Source of the DNA: Rickettsia tamurae | GTDB taxonomy: Bacteria > Pseudomonadota > Alphaproteobacteria > Rickettsiales > Rickettsiaceae | Direction: 5' to 3' | DNA length: 64,000 bases | Assembly: GCF_000751075.1 (NCBI RefSeq) | Contig: NZ_CCMG01000011.1 | Coordinates: 21,107 to 85,106, forward strand | In this document: one piece after another, positions 21,413 through 31,061 of the stretch | Layout of the letters: each line of letters opens with the position of its first letter | How positions within the stretch are numbered: position 1 is the stretch's first letter | Position numbers and translations under genes: made by a program | The notes under the pieces: model-generated | Told to the model about the DNA's origin: nothing | Seen by the model: the letters and a program-made list of their open reading frames with translations, nothing else | Database searches by the model: none

Positions 21413-21505
21413 GTCATACTGCGATTTGATCGCAGTATCTAATAAAAATCAATATAAACTATTTGTATATTTAAATGGATACCACGATCAAGTCGCGGTA
21501 TGACA
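21413..21505. repeat. Palindromic repeat family B (copy 3)
   Basis: About 93 bp: GTCATACTGCGATTTGATCG ... GATCAAGTCGCGGTATGAC, between queH and glyQ on the same strand. Confidence 0.75.
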
Positions 21506-21520
21506 CATAACACAGAAATC

Positions 21521-22150
21521 TTAATAATACTCCTTGCCGATCTCGATCTTAGGGCGATTGTTTGCTACTCGCCAATCGTTAGTATCACGGAAAGAATAAA
21601 CACAGCCGCAAAATTCTTGTTTATAAAAGTTCTCTTCTTTGGCAATTTCGTACATTCTGCTAGCACCGCCATCTTTACGCCAATTATAAGTACAATAGGT
21701 CACCCCTTCATAATGAGATGCAGCCCTAGTTCCTGATTCATTAATTTGGTTCATATCTTTCCATCTAGAAATACCAAGCGAGCTAGTTATAACCTTAAAG
21801 CCGTTTTCATAAGCATATAAAGCCGTACGCTCGAAACGCATATCAAAACACATTGTGCAGCGTTTACCTCGTTCAGGCTCAAACTCCATCCCTTTAGCCC
21901 TTCTAAACCAATTTTGTGGATCATAATCCGCATCGATAAATTCTATATTATGTTTCTCGGCAAACTTAATATTTTCGTTTTTACGAAGCTCATATTCTTT
22001 TTTAGGATGAATATTAGGATTGTAGAAAAAAAGTGTAAACTTAATGCCGGTATCGATCATTTTTTCCATTAAAGGGCCAACACAAGGAGCACAACAACAA
22101 TGGAGTAAAACCTTGTTTTCACCGTTTGGTACTTCAAAAACTTCGCTCAT
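21521..22150 (-). CDS. queH: Epoxyqueuosine reductase QueH
   Basis: Last step of queuosine synthesis on tRNA, reducing epoxyqueuosine to queuosine; the non-orthologous replacement of QueG. 209 residues, as expected for the former DUF208 family. Conserved cysteines are all visible: HCCCAPC at 17-23, [10 protein letters not shown] in the middle and FCGCVYS near the C-terminus. These would bind a 4Fe-4S cluster and a metal. Parasites can salvage queuine, so keeping queH fits either synthesis or repair of an imported precursor. Confidence 0.93.
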   Translation of the reverse strand: MSEVFEVPNGENKVLLHCCCAPCVGPLMEKMIDTGIKFTLFFYNPNIHPKKEYELRKNENIKFAEKHNIEFIDADYDPQNWFRRAKGMEFEPERGKRCTMCFDMRFERTALYAYENGFKVITSSLGISRWKDMNQINESGTRAASHYEGVTYCTYNWRKDGGASRMYEIAKEENFYKQEFCGCVYSFRDTNDWRVANNRPKIEIGKEYY

Positions 22151-22208
22151 ATAAGATTCTGTATATTAAATTTAAATTAATCTATTTTAGCTCTTTTTAA
22201 CTGCAAAT

Positions 22209-22258
22209 TATAAGATTTTTTTGAAATAGGAACTGCTATTCCTGCAAAAATCTTATTA
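22209..22258 (-). terminator. Possible terminator hairpin after proP
   Basis: Two nested inverted pairs, ATAAGATTTTT/AAAAATCTTAT (11 bases) outside and AGGAA/TTCCT inside, between the end of proP and the start of queH. On the minus strand an A/U-rich stretch follows the inner hairpin. Weak evidence for termination. Confidence 0.4.
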
Positions 22259-22350
22259 ATTTTCGCACAAAAATAGCTTATAGTAAAAGAAGTTGAATTA
22301 TGTCCAATTTATACATTATCTTTTAATATTTTAAATTTTATACACAGAAC

Positions 22351-23598
22351 CTAGTTTACCAAATTCTTTTTATAAGTTTCTTTATAGAATTTTAGGATTA
22401 TAGAAGATAACAAGGCAAGTGCAATTAAATAATATGCAATAGCATAATTGTCTCCGGTAACTTTCGTTAATATCATTGCTAACATTGGAGCAGTACCGCC
22501 AAATATAGCAGCTGCAAGGTTGTATGAAAGTGCAACACCGGTAAATCTTATGCTAGTCGGAAATATCTCTACTAAAACCGTTGGAATAGGCCCCATATAA
22601 ATGCTAATAACTCCGGCAAATATTACTTGAGATATTATAGCTAAAGTAAAATTCATCGATCCTAAGGCTACAAAAATAGGATAGACTGATAAAATTAACA
22701 AGATAATCCCCCATATTAGTACAGGACGCCGCCCCACCTTATCCGAAACATACGCAGATATAGGAAATACTATCATCATTACGATTAATATTATACTACT
22801 AACAATTGTGCTTTGCTGATTAGTATAACCGAGTGTTTGCATAAAATTACCGATAAAAACCGTAGAAGTATAAAAAGGAGCAGTTACGGTAATATAAAGA
22901 CCAAGTGCGATAATTAGTTCTTTTGGGTATTTTGTTAATGTTTCTCGTAAAGGAAAACGTGCTAAACGTCCTGTTTCGTTAGCTTTTTTATAAATAGGAC
23001 TTTCTGCTAAGTTTTTTCTAATATATAAACCTACGGAGCTAATAAATAAACCGGCAATAAAAGGTATCCTCCAACCCCACTCAAATAGCATATCGGCAGG
23101 CATAAAATAAGAAAAACCGGCTGCTGTACCAAGTCCAAGCAGCATACCGCCGCACATACTAACGAATGAGCTACTCCCCGCAAGTCCTCGCTGCTCGAAC
23201 GAAGCATGTTCTACAATATACGAAATACAACCGCTAAATTCCCCTCCTAAAGAAAAACCTTGTATGAGTCTGATAATAGTTAAAATAATAGGAGCGGCAA
23301 TTCCAATAGTTTTATAACTTGGTAAGAGACCTATTCCAGCAGTCGGTATTGCCATAGTTATAATACCCATCACCAAAGCAGTACGTCTACCAAATCTATC
23401 ACCGATATTACCGAAAATAATACCGCCGAGCGGTCGTACTACAAAGCCTGCAGCAAATACCGCAAAAGTTAAAGTCTCTCGCATTTCTGAATCCGGAAAA
23501 AAATGCTGCCCTATAATATAAGCAAATTGAGCATATAATGCATAATCATACCATTCTAAAGCGTTGCCGATCATGCCGGATATTACTACTTTTCTCAT
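22351..23598 (-). CDS. ProP-type MFS carrier (proline/betaine family)
   Basis: Inner-membrane secondary carrier of the metabolite:H+ symporter family, 415 residues, about 12 membrane segments. The conserved loop between segments 2 and 3 reads GNIGDRFGRRTALVMGI, and the repeat-half loop VSDKVGRRPVLIWG is present. The C-terminal coiled coil of E. coli ProP is missing, as in most Rickettsia paralogues. Substrate cannot be told from sequence; osmolytes and TCA-type acids are both handled by relatives. Intact, unlike the paralogue at the window start. Confidence 0.88.
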   Translation of the reverse strand: MRKVVISGMIGNALEWYDYALYAQFAYIIGQHFFPDSEMRETLTFAVFAAGFVVRPLGGIIFGNIGDRFGRRTALVMGIITMAIPTAGIGLLPSYKTIGIAAPIILTIIRLIQGFSLGGEFSGCISYIVEHASFEQRGLAGSSSFVSMCGGMLLGLGTAAGFSYFMPADMLFEWGWRIPFIAGLFISSVGLYIRKNLAESPIYKKANETGRLARFPLRETLTKYPKELIIALGLYITVTAPFYTSTVFIGNFMQTLGYTNQQSTIVSSIILIVMMIVFPISAYVSDKVGRRPVLIWGIILLILSVYPIFVALGSMNFTLAIISQVIFAGVISIYMGPIPTVLVEIFPTSIRFTGVALSYNLAAAIFGGTAPMLAMILTKVTGDNYAIAYYLIALALLSSIILKFYKETYKKNLVN

Positions 23599-23703
23599 TA
23601 AGTTATTTTATTGATTTAAAAAAAGATAATAGAGTAATATTTTATATTCTCAAGTAAAAATAGCTTTATGGCTTTGTTGCATGGCTCAGAAAATGCACTC
23701 GCT

Positions 23704-23804
23704 GTCATACCGTGGCTTGTCCACGGTATCCAGAAAAGCAATTTAAAATACTAATAATTATTAGTATTTTAAGCTGGACCCCGTGATTAAGTCACGGGGT
23801 AACA
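23704..23804. repeat. Palindromic repeat family B (copy 4)
   Basis: Core GTCATACCGTGGCTTGTCCA ... GTGATTAAGTCACGGGGTAAC with an AT-rich centre (CTAATAATTATTAG palindrome). Outer-arm remnants TTGTTGCATGG (23673) and ATACAACAAAACCC (23822) flank it. Between proP and the 317-residue gene. Confidence 0.75.
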
Positions 23805-23833
23805 GTGGAAAAATCGATTTATACAACAAAACC

Positions 23834-24787
23834 CTATCTATGTTTTTCATTAACCACTTTCTTAGTTAATTTAGCATTTATTTGAGAAGGAGAAACTTTA
23901 ATATTTTTTTTGATGTTTTTTGTTTTTTCTTGAGATAGAAGACTTTCTTTATCATTTTGTAATGTTTTCATAAACTTATCTATATTGCTTTGTTCTAGTT
24001 TTATTGCATTATCATTATTTAAAATTAATCCTCCAATTTTTTCACCAAGTTCAGGTGCATATCTGACGGCAAAAATTGATGCCGGTACAACTATGATAGA
24101 AAAAGCCGCTCCCGCAGTCGCAACACTAATTGCTCCGACTAATAAAGCACAAACAGCACCGGAGATTTTTCCGGTTGCTTGTTTAAATATATTACTTTTT
24201 TGTGTAAATGCTAAAGACATCTCTAATATTTTATTAAATTCTTTCTTTATATAGATGGTTGCTTCATCAATATTATTATATTTCTTCATTGCATACATTA
24301 CAGAAGCCTTAAATAATTTTTTGTGAGATTCCGCATAATTTATTATTTTGTCAAAATTCTTCTCTTTTAAAAGAGTTTTAAATATATTTTTAATTTTTTC
24401 TTTTTCGGTACTATTTATTTTTTCATCTCCAAAATAAACTTCTACAAGATTTTCTGCTATTATATCTTGTGATTGCTCTAAAATATTATTCTTATTTTGC
24501 TCATTTTCGTCTTCAGAAGTAATCATTATTGCAAATAACTCTAATGCTACGGAAAAATTATCATCGTTAATAACCCGCATACCTAAATAATTTTTGAGTC
24601 TAGAAATACATTTATTAATATATTTTTCAGCTTCCGGTTTAGAATTAAGCCTTAGCGTATAATCTATAGCAAGCATATTTGCAATAGTAGAGCAAGTAGA
24701 TTTTGTAAGATTATTGACAAAATTATTAACAATATCTTTTTTAAATAAATTAGTATTTACGTTATTAAGTACTATTGCATTATTCAT
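23834..24787 (-). CDS. Unknown protein with a central hydrophobic Gly/Ala segment
   Basis: 317 residues, not recognised. Residues 1-205 are helical and charged. About 206-252 is a hydrophobic, Gly/Ala-rich stretch (AVCALLVGAISVATAGAAFS, then IIVVPASIFAVRYAPE) that could be one helical hairpin in a membrane. The C-terminal 50 residues are strongly basic. No signal peptide. It starts 9 bases after the PilO-like gene, so it is probably the last gene of that operon. A secreted effector is possible but nothing in the sequence proves it. Confidence 0.6.
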   Translation of the reverse strand: MNNAIVLNNVNTNLFKKDIVNNFVNNLTKSTCSTIANMLAIDYTLRLNSKPEAEKYINKCISRLKNYLGMRVINDDNFSVALELFAIMITSEDENEQNKNNILEQSQDIIAENLVEVYFGDEKINSTEKEKIKNIFKTLLKEKNFDKIINYAESHKKLFKASVMYAMKKYNNIDEATIYIKKEFNKILEMSLAFTQKSNIFKQATGKISGAVCALLVGAISVATAGAAFSIIVVPASIFAVRYAPELGEKIGGLILNNDNAIKLEQSNIDKFMKTLQNDKESLLSQEKTKNIKKNIKVSPSQINAKLTKKVVNEKHR

Positions 24788-24796
24788 TTTAGTAAT

Positions 24797-25432
24797 TTAT
24801 TTTGAGGCTAATTCTCTGATATATAATATCAATTTAGCATAAATAAGATTAGGAGCGTGATTTACTGAAAGTTTATAGATATTCTTAGGCGTTATCACTT
24901 CTTCATTACGTACTCGTACAAAAGATATAAGAGTATTAGGAGGCATATAAGAATAAATTTCAGAGAATATTTTTAGAAAAGTCAAAAAATCTGCACATGC
25001 ATATTTTATATTTATGCTATAATTATTTACATGAATCGATTCACCTTCTCCTTCAATCGCCTGAACATTATTTTTAAAAAATACTGAATTTATAGATACA
25101 TCTATAGGTTCTACTAAATCATATTTATTGCTTAAGCTTTTTATTTTAGGAATTAATTCTTGATAATTTAAGCAACTCACACTACTTGGCACGCTTAAAC
25201 CTACATATTTTTTGTAAGATTCTAATATTTCTTCTTTAGAGTTAATGACAGAATAAAGCTTTAAAACTTCCTCTGTTAGATTTTCTTGTGAAACTTGTTT
25301 ATCAAGAATAGATTTACTGTATTCTTGCTGGAAATTTTTTATTATCCAGATAGTTAAGGAAATAAAGAAGAAATATATAATAAATTGAAAAAATATAAGA
25401 TTCTTTAAATACATAATATATTTTTCAAACAT
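24797..25432 (-). CDS. Single-pass inner-membrane protein, PilO/GspM-like
   Basis: 211 residues. A short cytoplasmic N-terminus, one membrane segment (about 13-31, FFQFIIYFFFISLTIWIIKN), a coiled region (about 35-75), then a compact alpha/beta periplasmic domain. This is the layout of PilO and GspM, which link the inner-membrane ring of type IV pili and type II secretion to the periplasm. Sequence motifs are weak, so the call rests on topology, size and pairing with the GspL/PilMN-like gene upstream. It is separated from that gene by 164 bases holding a type A palindrome. Confidence 0.45.
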   Translation of the reverse strand: MFEKYIMYLKNLIFFQFIIYFFFISLTIWIIKNFQQEYSKSILDKQVSQENLTEEVLKLYSVINSKEEILESYKKYVGLSVPSSVSCLNYQELIPKIKSLSNKYDLVEPIDVSINSVFFKNNVQAIEGEGESIHVNNYSINIKYACADFLTFLKIFSEIYSYMPPNTLISFVRVRNEEVITPKNIYKLSVNHAPNLIYAKLILYIRELASK

Positions 25433-25472
25433 TTTGTGCTTACCTTACTTTATTAGTGTAGAGCAGTTTTTT

Positions 25473-25565
25473 CGTCATTGCGAGCGACTGAAAGGAGCGT
25501 GGCAATCTCATCAAATATCCTGAGATTGCTTCGTCAATTACTTACGTAATTTCCTCGCAATGACG
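25473..25565. repeat. Palindromic repeat family A (copy 4)
   Basis: Complete 93-bp copy inserted between two genes of the PilMN/PilO-like operon. Arms CGTCATTGCGAG and CTCGCAATGACG. Confidence 0.9.
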
Positions 25566-25596
25566 ACTTGGTATCCTTGCAGTAATGACACAGTTG

Positions 25597-27168
25597 TTAT
25601 GTCTTATCATCAACTATATTAACCGATAAAGGAATTACTACCTTACCGAATATATCAAGTATTTTATCCTTATATATAACATAATCTATCTGCAAATTAG
25701 ATAATTTATTTTTTACGTTTTGCATATGATCATCTAGCATCTTTAGAGATTCATCTACCGATAGATTATTATTATGATATTTAAGTATTAATTTGATTAT
25801 TAATTGCCTCTTAGAAACTAACAAAATATTATCTATATTTGTTAATTCCCATTTAATTTCTTCTAATTTAAAAGCCGGATTTAAAGTAATTATTAGCCTT
25901 TTAAGTAAATCAAACGGCAGTGGCACCGGTGCTTCTAGTAATTTTTCTATTACATATAAATCAGCTAGGCTAGCAGTATTTTTAATATAAGGATATTTAT
26001 ATTTTATACTATCATATTCTTGATTTGTTGCATAATATTTTTCATTAATAGAGTTTATGTCTTTGTAATTCTGTTTTGTATTATATTTGATAATACCGAC
26101 CACTAATATTAATATTATAAGTACTGCACTATATAATTTAAATGTCAGATCCTTTATAGTAACTAGTTTTTTTATTGATTTTAAATTATTATTATAAGCG
26201 GGAAAACTCTTATATTCTAGAAACAGCCTACTAATATTCGTATCTATAAATCTTTCTTTTTCTAGAGTTTGCTTATTTAGTATATTATCAACCGGTATAA
26301 AGATTACAGGGCGATCTTCAAAATTTGTTGATTCTAATAAAGATTTTAACTCTTCATCTACTATAAGAATTATACAGGCTCTTTGGTCAAGATTACTTAT
26401 ATAGTTTTTAAATAATATCAAACAATCATTAATTTCTTGTTCTATAATACCTTGAACATAACCGGTTGTTTTATCAAATGGATACTCAAGATTTCTAATT
26501 GTTATTATATCATTTTTATGTTTGATAATAAATTTTATACCGCTAACTTGTGATGCATATACACAAATTTGAAAATAATCGTTATATTTATCATTTTCTA
26601 TATTCTGCACTATTTTATTTATAATAACTTTTAGCTCTAACGTTAAAAAGTAAATTCCTTTTAAATCAAGCGATCTTTTATCTATAATGCATGAAATTAT
26701 ATCACTTAAAGGTGTTTCAAATGGACACGACATAATTAAAGTCGACCAAATTTCACTTGGGGTAGTAGTAATTTCGTAAACACAATGTGCTATAATGTCT
26801 TCTTTATTAAAATAACCTTCAATAAATTGTTCAATAGGATCAAGTTTAACTATTGACTGTAATATAGGTATTTGATCGTGCCGTGTTTTACATTCGCTGC
26901 CGTCAAGTAAAAAATAAATATCGCTTTTTGGAAATTTACTAAAAAAGTTTTTATAAGGATTTAAGTCTATCTGTTCCTGAGTAGGGATAAATAATTTATC
27001 TAATAATTTATTATCGAGAAAAGTACTAAGAAATACACCTTTATTACCTAGTAACACCACAATCTTTTTTCTTTTGAAAGAAAATATTTTTAATTTTGTA
27101 GCAAATTGAACAAAATGTAATTTGATCGAATCAAAAATATTTTTCATAAATAAATTTATTTTAATCAT
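25597..27168 (-). CDS. GspL/PilM-PilN-like transmembrane protein
   Basis: 523 residues, not recognised by a strong motif. Layout: a basic N-terminus; a cytoplasmic region to about 345 with beta-turn-beta patterns like actin-fold PilM/GspL ([52 protein letters not shown]); one membrane helix near 345-363 ([18 protein letters not shown]); and a C-terminal periplasmic region with a coil and a ferredoxin-like alpha/beta stretch ([20 protein letters not shown]). This matches GspL or a PilM-PilN fusion. The PilO/GspM-like gene follows. Homology is inferred from architecture, not proved. Divergent from alaS. Confidence 0.5.
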   Translation of the reverse strand: MIKINLFMKNIFDSIKLHFVQFATKLKIFSFKRKKIVVLLGNKGVFLSTFLDNKLLDKLFIPTQEQIDLNPYKNFFSKFPKSDIYFLLDGSECKTRHDQIPILQSIVKLDPIEQFIEGYFNKEDIIAHCVYEITTTPSEIWSTLIMSCPFETPLSDIISCIIDKRSLDLKGIYFLTLELKVIINKIVQNIENDKYNDYFQICVYASQVSGIKFIIKHKNDIITIRNLEYPFDKTTGYVQGIIEQEINDCLILFKNYISNLDQRACIILIVDEELKSLLESTNFEDRPVIFIPVDNILNKQTLEKERFIDTNISRLFLEYKSFPAYNNNLKSIKKLVTIKDLTFKLYSAVLIILILVVGIIKYNTKQNYKDINSINEKYYATNQEYDSIKYKYPYIKNTASLADLYVIEKLLEAPVPLPFDLLKRLIITLNPAFKLEEIKWELTNIDNILLVSKRQLIIKLILKYHNNNLSVDESLKMLDDHMQNVKNKLSNLQIDYVIYKDKILDIFGKVVIPLSVNIVDDKT

Positions 27169-27223
27169 AATTCAGTGTATTTTACTATCTATACTGGACG
27201 TCATTTCTGCATGGATACCGAAC

Positions 27224-27318
27224 CGTCATTGCGAGCGACTGATAAGGAGCGTGGCAATCTCAGGACTTTGGCACGAGATTACTTCGTTAATTACTGCGTA
27301 ATTTTCCTCGCAATGACG
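27224..27318. repeat. Palindromic repeat family A (copy 5)
   Basis: 95-bp copy in the divergent gap before alaS. Arms CGTCATTGCGAG and CTCGCAATGACG; inner part GTGGCAATCTCAGG with CGAGATTAC. It lies between the two divergent promoters. Confidence 0.9.
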
Positions 27319-27367
27319 AAAAATGATCCACCCCGGAATGACATAACATTAAATAATATATTTTACC

Positions 27368-30004
27368 ATGACTAAATTTACCACCGAAGAAGTTAGAAGT
27401 AAATTTATAACTTACTTTAAAGCAAATAATCATACACATGTACCGACTAGCTCGTTAATTCCATACAATGACCCGAGCTTAATGTTTGTTAATTCCGGAA
27501 TGCTACAATTTAAAAATGTTTTTACCGGACAAGAAAAAAGACCTTATAACAAAGCGGTAACTAGTCAGAAATCTCTTAGAGCCGGCGGTAAACATAACGA
27601 CCTTGAGAATGTCGGTTATACTGCAAGACATCACACATTTTTTGAAATGCTAGGTAATTTTTCATTCGGTGACTATTTTAAAGAACAAGCCATATATTAC
27701 GCTTGGAATTTATTGACTAAAGAATTTGAACTCCCAAAGGACAAGCTTTATGCAACAATTTATCATACCGATGACGAAGCAGCTTCTTACTGGAAAAAAA
27801 TAGCAGGATTTGGGGATGATCGCATAATAAGGATTAAAACAAACGATAATTTTTGGTCTATGGGCGATACTGGTCCTTGCGGTCCTTGCTCTGAAATTTT
27901 TTATGACCACGGAGAACAAATATACGGCGGGCTACCTGGCACTAAGGACGAAGACGGTGACAGATTTATCGAGATTTGGAATATGGTATTTATGCAATAT
28001 GAACAAATCGATAAAAATACTAGAATAGAGTTACCGCAAAAATCTATCGATACCGGTATGGGTCTTGAGCGTATGACGGCAGCATTACAGCATGTTAACA
28101 ATAATTATGACATAGATTTATTTCAGGAAATAATTAATTTTACCGAAAATATAGTAAAAGTGAAAGTAGAGGGAGAAGCTAAATTTTCTTACCGAGTTAT
28201 TGCCGACCACTTACGAGCAAGTAGCTTTTTAATAGCTGACGGCGTTATCCCTTCAAATGAGGGGCGTGGTTACGTACTTCGCCGCATTATGCGAAGATCC
28301 ATGAGGCATGCTCATATGCTAGGTAGCAAAGAGCCGTTAATGTATAAATTACTACCAAAACTTGTTGATTTAATGGGGAATGTTTATCCTGAACTTAAAA
28401 GAGCAGAAAGTTTTATAAGCAGTATCTTAGAACAAGAAGAAATTAGATTTAAAGCCACATTAGAACGTGGTCTAAAGCTTCTTACCGAAGAAACAGAAAC
28501 GCTAACAAAAGGTAATGAATTATCAGGAGAAGTAGCGTTTAAACTATACGATACTTACGGATTTCCGCTTGATTTAACCGAAGATATTCTAAAAAACCGT
28601 GATATTTCCGTTGATCACAAAGGGTTTGAAGAGCAAATGCTTATGCAAAAAGAACGTGCTAGAAAATCTTGGCTTGGCTCCGGTGAGTCCAAAACCGATC
28701 AACTATGGTTTGATATCAAAGAGCAGCATGGTAGTACGGAGTTTTTAGGATATACGCTTAATGAAGCAGAATGTAAAATAATTGCATTAATTAAAGATGA
28801 TAATTTAGTTGATGATATAAAAGAGATAGATACGCAATTTCTGCTAATCAGCAACCAAACACCTTTTTACGGTGAGTCCGGCGGTCAGATGGGTGACATT
28901 GGGACAATATTTGCAAAAGATTCTGAAGTAGAAGTAATAGATACTTTAAAATATTTAGGCTCTATTATAGTCCACAAATGTATTTTGAAAAAGGGGCAGA
29001 TTAACGTAGGCGAGAATGCTAATTTTAGTATAGACATAAGATATAGGCAGAATTTAAGAATTCATCACTCAGCAACGCATATATTACATGCAGTACTGCA
29101 CGAGGTACTTGATAAACATGTTACACAAAAAGGTTCGTTAGTCGCTCCGACTTATTTACGCTTTGATATTAGCCATTCTAAAGCTGTGACTAATGAAGAA
29201 ATCACTTTAATCGAAGATAAAGTAAATGAGATTATTAGAGATAATCATGAAGTAAATACTACATTAATGGCAACTGAAGATGCAGTCAAACAAGGAGCTA
29301 TGGCACTGTTTGGCGAGAAATACGACTCTGAAGTAAGAGTAGTTAAGATGGGCGAGACTTCTTTAGAATTATGCGGCGGTACGCATGTCAGACGTACCGG
29401 TGACATCGGTTGCTTTAAAATCACAAGCGAAAGTGCTATAGCGGCAGGGGTTCGCAGAATTGAAGCAGTTTGCGGTGAATTCGTAATTAAATTAATGAGA
29501 GAAAAAGATAATTTACTTAAATCGGTAGAAAGCAGTTTAAAGACTAATAAAAATGAGCTTATTACCAAAGTTAATAATATTTTAGAGCGTAACAGAGAAC
29601 TTGAGAAAGAGTTAGAAAAAACTCATTTAGCTAGTTTAGATTTAAGTATAGAACAAATTGAAAAACAAGTTGAACAAATAACAGGAATAAAACTATTACA
29701 CAAAAAAGTAGGAAATATAGACAATAAAATATTACGCCAGGCTGCCGAAAATTTAACAAAAAAATTAGAAGATTTAATAGTGGTATATATTGCTGAGGGG
29801 ATTGGTAAATTATCTATTACGGTTGCGGTGAGTAAAGCTATAACAGACAAATACAACGCAAGTATAATTGCAAAAGAACTTTCTTTATTCTTAGGCGGCA
29901 GCGGCGGAGGTGGACAAGCAAGCCTTGCTCAAGCCGGTGGAAATGATATAGGTAAGCTAACTAACATCCATGAAAAATTATATAGTTTATTAACAGTGTC
30001 GTAG
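27368..30004 (+). CDS. alaS: Alanyl-tRNA synthetase
   Basis: Class II enzyme charging tRNA-Ala and editing misacylated Ser/Gly. 878 residues, standard. The N-terminal catalytic core is clear (FVNSGMLQFKNVFTGQEKRP, RHHTFFEMLGNFSFGDYF, GDTGPCGPCSEIFYD). The editing domain has HHSATHILHAVL and ELCGGTHVRRTGD with its Zn ligands. The C-Ala domain ends with GGSGGGGQASLAQAGG. The ATG lies about 50 bases after a type A palindrome. Monocistronic. Confidence 0.98.
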   Translation: MTKFTTEEVRSKFITYFKANNHTHVPTSSLIPYNDPSLMFVNSGMLQFKNVFTGQEKRPYNKAVTSQKSLRAGGKHNDLENVGYTARHHTFFEMLGNFSFGDYFKEQAIYYAWNLLTKEFELPKDKLYATIYHTDDEAASYWKKIAGFGDDRIIRIKTNDNFWSMGDTGPCGPCSEIFYDHGEQIYGGLPGTKDEDGDRFIEIWNMVFMQYEQIDKNTRIELPQKSIDTGMGLERMTAALQHVNNNYDIDLFQEIINFTENIVKVKVEGEAKFSYRVIADHLRASSFLIADGVIPSNEGRGYVLRRIMRRSMRHAHMLGSKEPLMYKLLPKLVDLMGNVYPELKRAESFISSILEQEEIRFKATLERGLKLLTEETETLTKGNELSGEVAFKLYDTYGFPLDLTEDILKNRDISVDHKGFEEQMLMQKERARKSWLGSGESKTDQLWFDIKEQHGSTEFLGYTLNEAECKIIALIKDDNLVDDIKEIDTQFLLISNQTPFYGESGGQMGDIGTIFAKDSEVEVIDTLKYLGSIIVHKCILKKGQINVGENANFSIDIRYRQNLRIHHSATHILHAVLHEVLDKHVTQKGSLVAPTYLRFDISHSKAVTNEEITLIEDKVNEIIRDNHEVNTTLMATEDAVKQGAMALFGEKYDSEVRVVKMGETSLELCGGTHVRRTGDIGCFKITSESAIAAGVRRIEAVCGEFVIKLMREKDNLLKSVESSLKTNKNELITKVNNILERNRELEKELEKTHLASLDLSIEQIEKQVEQITGIKLLHKKVGNIDNKILRQAAENLTKKLEDLIVVYIAEGIGKLSITVAVSKAITDKYNASIIAKELSLFLGGSGGGGQASLAQAGGNDIGKLTNIHEKLYSLLTVS

Positions 30005-30056
30005 TGTACTAATTTAGGACGTCATTACGAGCGGACTTTATACGTGGATACCTGAT

Positions 30057-30148
30057 CGTCATTGCGAGCAGTCGTAGACTGCGTGGCAATCTCGTCAAGT
30101 ATCCTGAGATTGTTTCGTCAATTACTTCGTAATTTCCTCGCAATGACG
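30057..30148. repeat. Palindromic repeat family A (copy 6)
   Basis: 92-bp copy in the convergent gap between alaS and truA; a truncated extra arm (CGTCATTACGAG) lies just before it at 30020. Its stems may act as a shared terminator. Confidence 0.85.
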
Positions 30149-30212
30149 AGGTGGTGTCCACACGTAATAATGCCTATGCAGGGAAGCATTGTAATGACGA
30201 AATTTATGATTG

Positions 30213-30950
30213 TTAATACTCTGCTTTCACAAAATAAAGACCGGAGGCGGGAGCAGTAGGACCGGCGGCTTTTCTGTCTTTGGCTTCTAGAACATCTTTA
30301 ATTTGCTCTGCCTGCCAAACATTCTTACCGACAAGCACTAAACTACCGACAACATTACGTACCATATGATGCAAAAATGACGGGGCTGAAAGATATAATT
30401 TTATTTCTTCGTCTTCTTTAATAATATTAAGTTCAGTTAAAGTTTTAATCGGTGATTTTGATTGACATGAGCTAGCTCTAAATGAAGTAAAATCATGCCT
30501 GCCTAATAGATAAGCGGCAGCTTTTTGCATAGCTAGAATATCTAAAGGTGAACTAATCCACCATGCTCTATTTAAATCAATTACGGATGGATAAGGTCTA
30601 TTAATAATTCTATATATATAATGACGAGAGGTAGCTGAAAACCTAGCATGAAAATTATTGGGGGCTAATTCACAATTCCATACTCCTACGGCATACGGTC
30701 TTGCAAAATAGTTGATAGCCGTAATAATTTTGTGAGATTCTAAATATTTTGAAAGATCAAAATGTGCTACTTGACCTATAGCATGAACACCGGCATCCGT
30801 TCTTCCTGACCCAAACAATATTACCTGTTCACCGGAAAATTTATAAATCGCTTCTTCTAATATCTGCTGTACCGACATTACTCCTGCTTGCCTTTGCCAA
30901 CCTGCAAGATTCGTGCCTAAATATTCAATGGTGATCTTATATCGATACAT
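30213..30950 (-). CDS. truA: tRNA pseudouridine synthase A
   Basis: Forms pseudouridine at positions 38-40 of tRNA anticodon arms. 245 residues from the ATG at 30950 ([20 protein letters not shown], the canonical start). A longer frame up to 30977 runs into a type B palindrome and is rejected. The catalytic aspartate is in [37 protein letters not shown] and GLYFVKAEY close the family profile. Downstream of rpoD on the same strand, with a palindrome between. Confidence 0.96.
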   Translation of the reverse strand: MYRYKITIEYLGTNLAGWQRQAGVMSVQQILEEAIYKFSGEQVILFGSGRTDAGVHAIGQVAHFDLSKYLESHKIITAINYFARPYAVGVWNCELAPNNFHARFSATSRHYIYRIINRPYPSVIDLNRAWWISSPLDILAMQKAAAYLLGRHDFTSFRASSCQSKSPIKTLTELNIIKEDEEIKLYLSAPSFLHHMVRNVVGSLVLVGKNVWQAEQIKDVLEAKDRKAAGPTAPASGLYFVKAEY

Positions 30951-30972
30951 AAGGGGATTGGATTTTACAATT

Positions 30973-31050
30973 GTCATCCCGTGGCTTGACCACAGGATCT
31001 TGTATAACAGACCGTATCCTGAGATACCGCGATCAAGCCGCGGTATGACA
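30973..31050. repeat. Palindromic repeat family B (copy 5)
   Basis: 78-bp short copy (GTCATCCCGTGGCTTGACCA ... GATCAAGCCGCGGTATGACA) between rpoD and truA, similar in size to copy 2. Confidence 0.8.
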
Positions 31051-31061
31051 TATAAGTGTTA

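Noticed and set aside
23834..24787. Type IV secretion effector
   Set aside because: The basic C-terminus and unknown fold are suggestive only; no signal or effector domain can be named.
27175..27375. 66-codon ORF before alaS
   Set aside because: It lies almost wholly in a type A palindrome and has no family resemblance. The similar ORF at 30062-30259 is rejected for the same reason.
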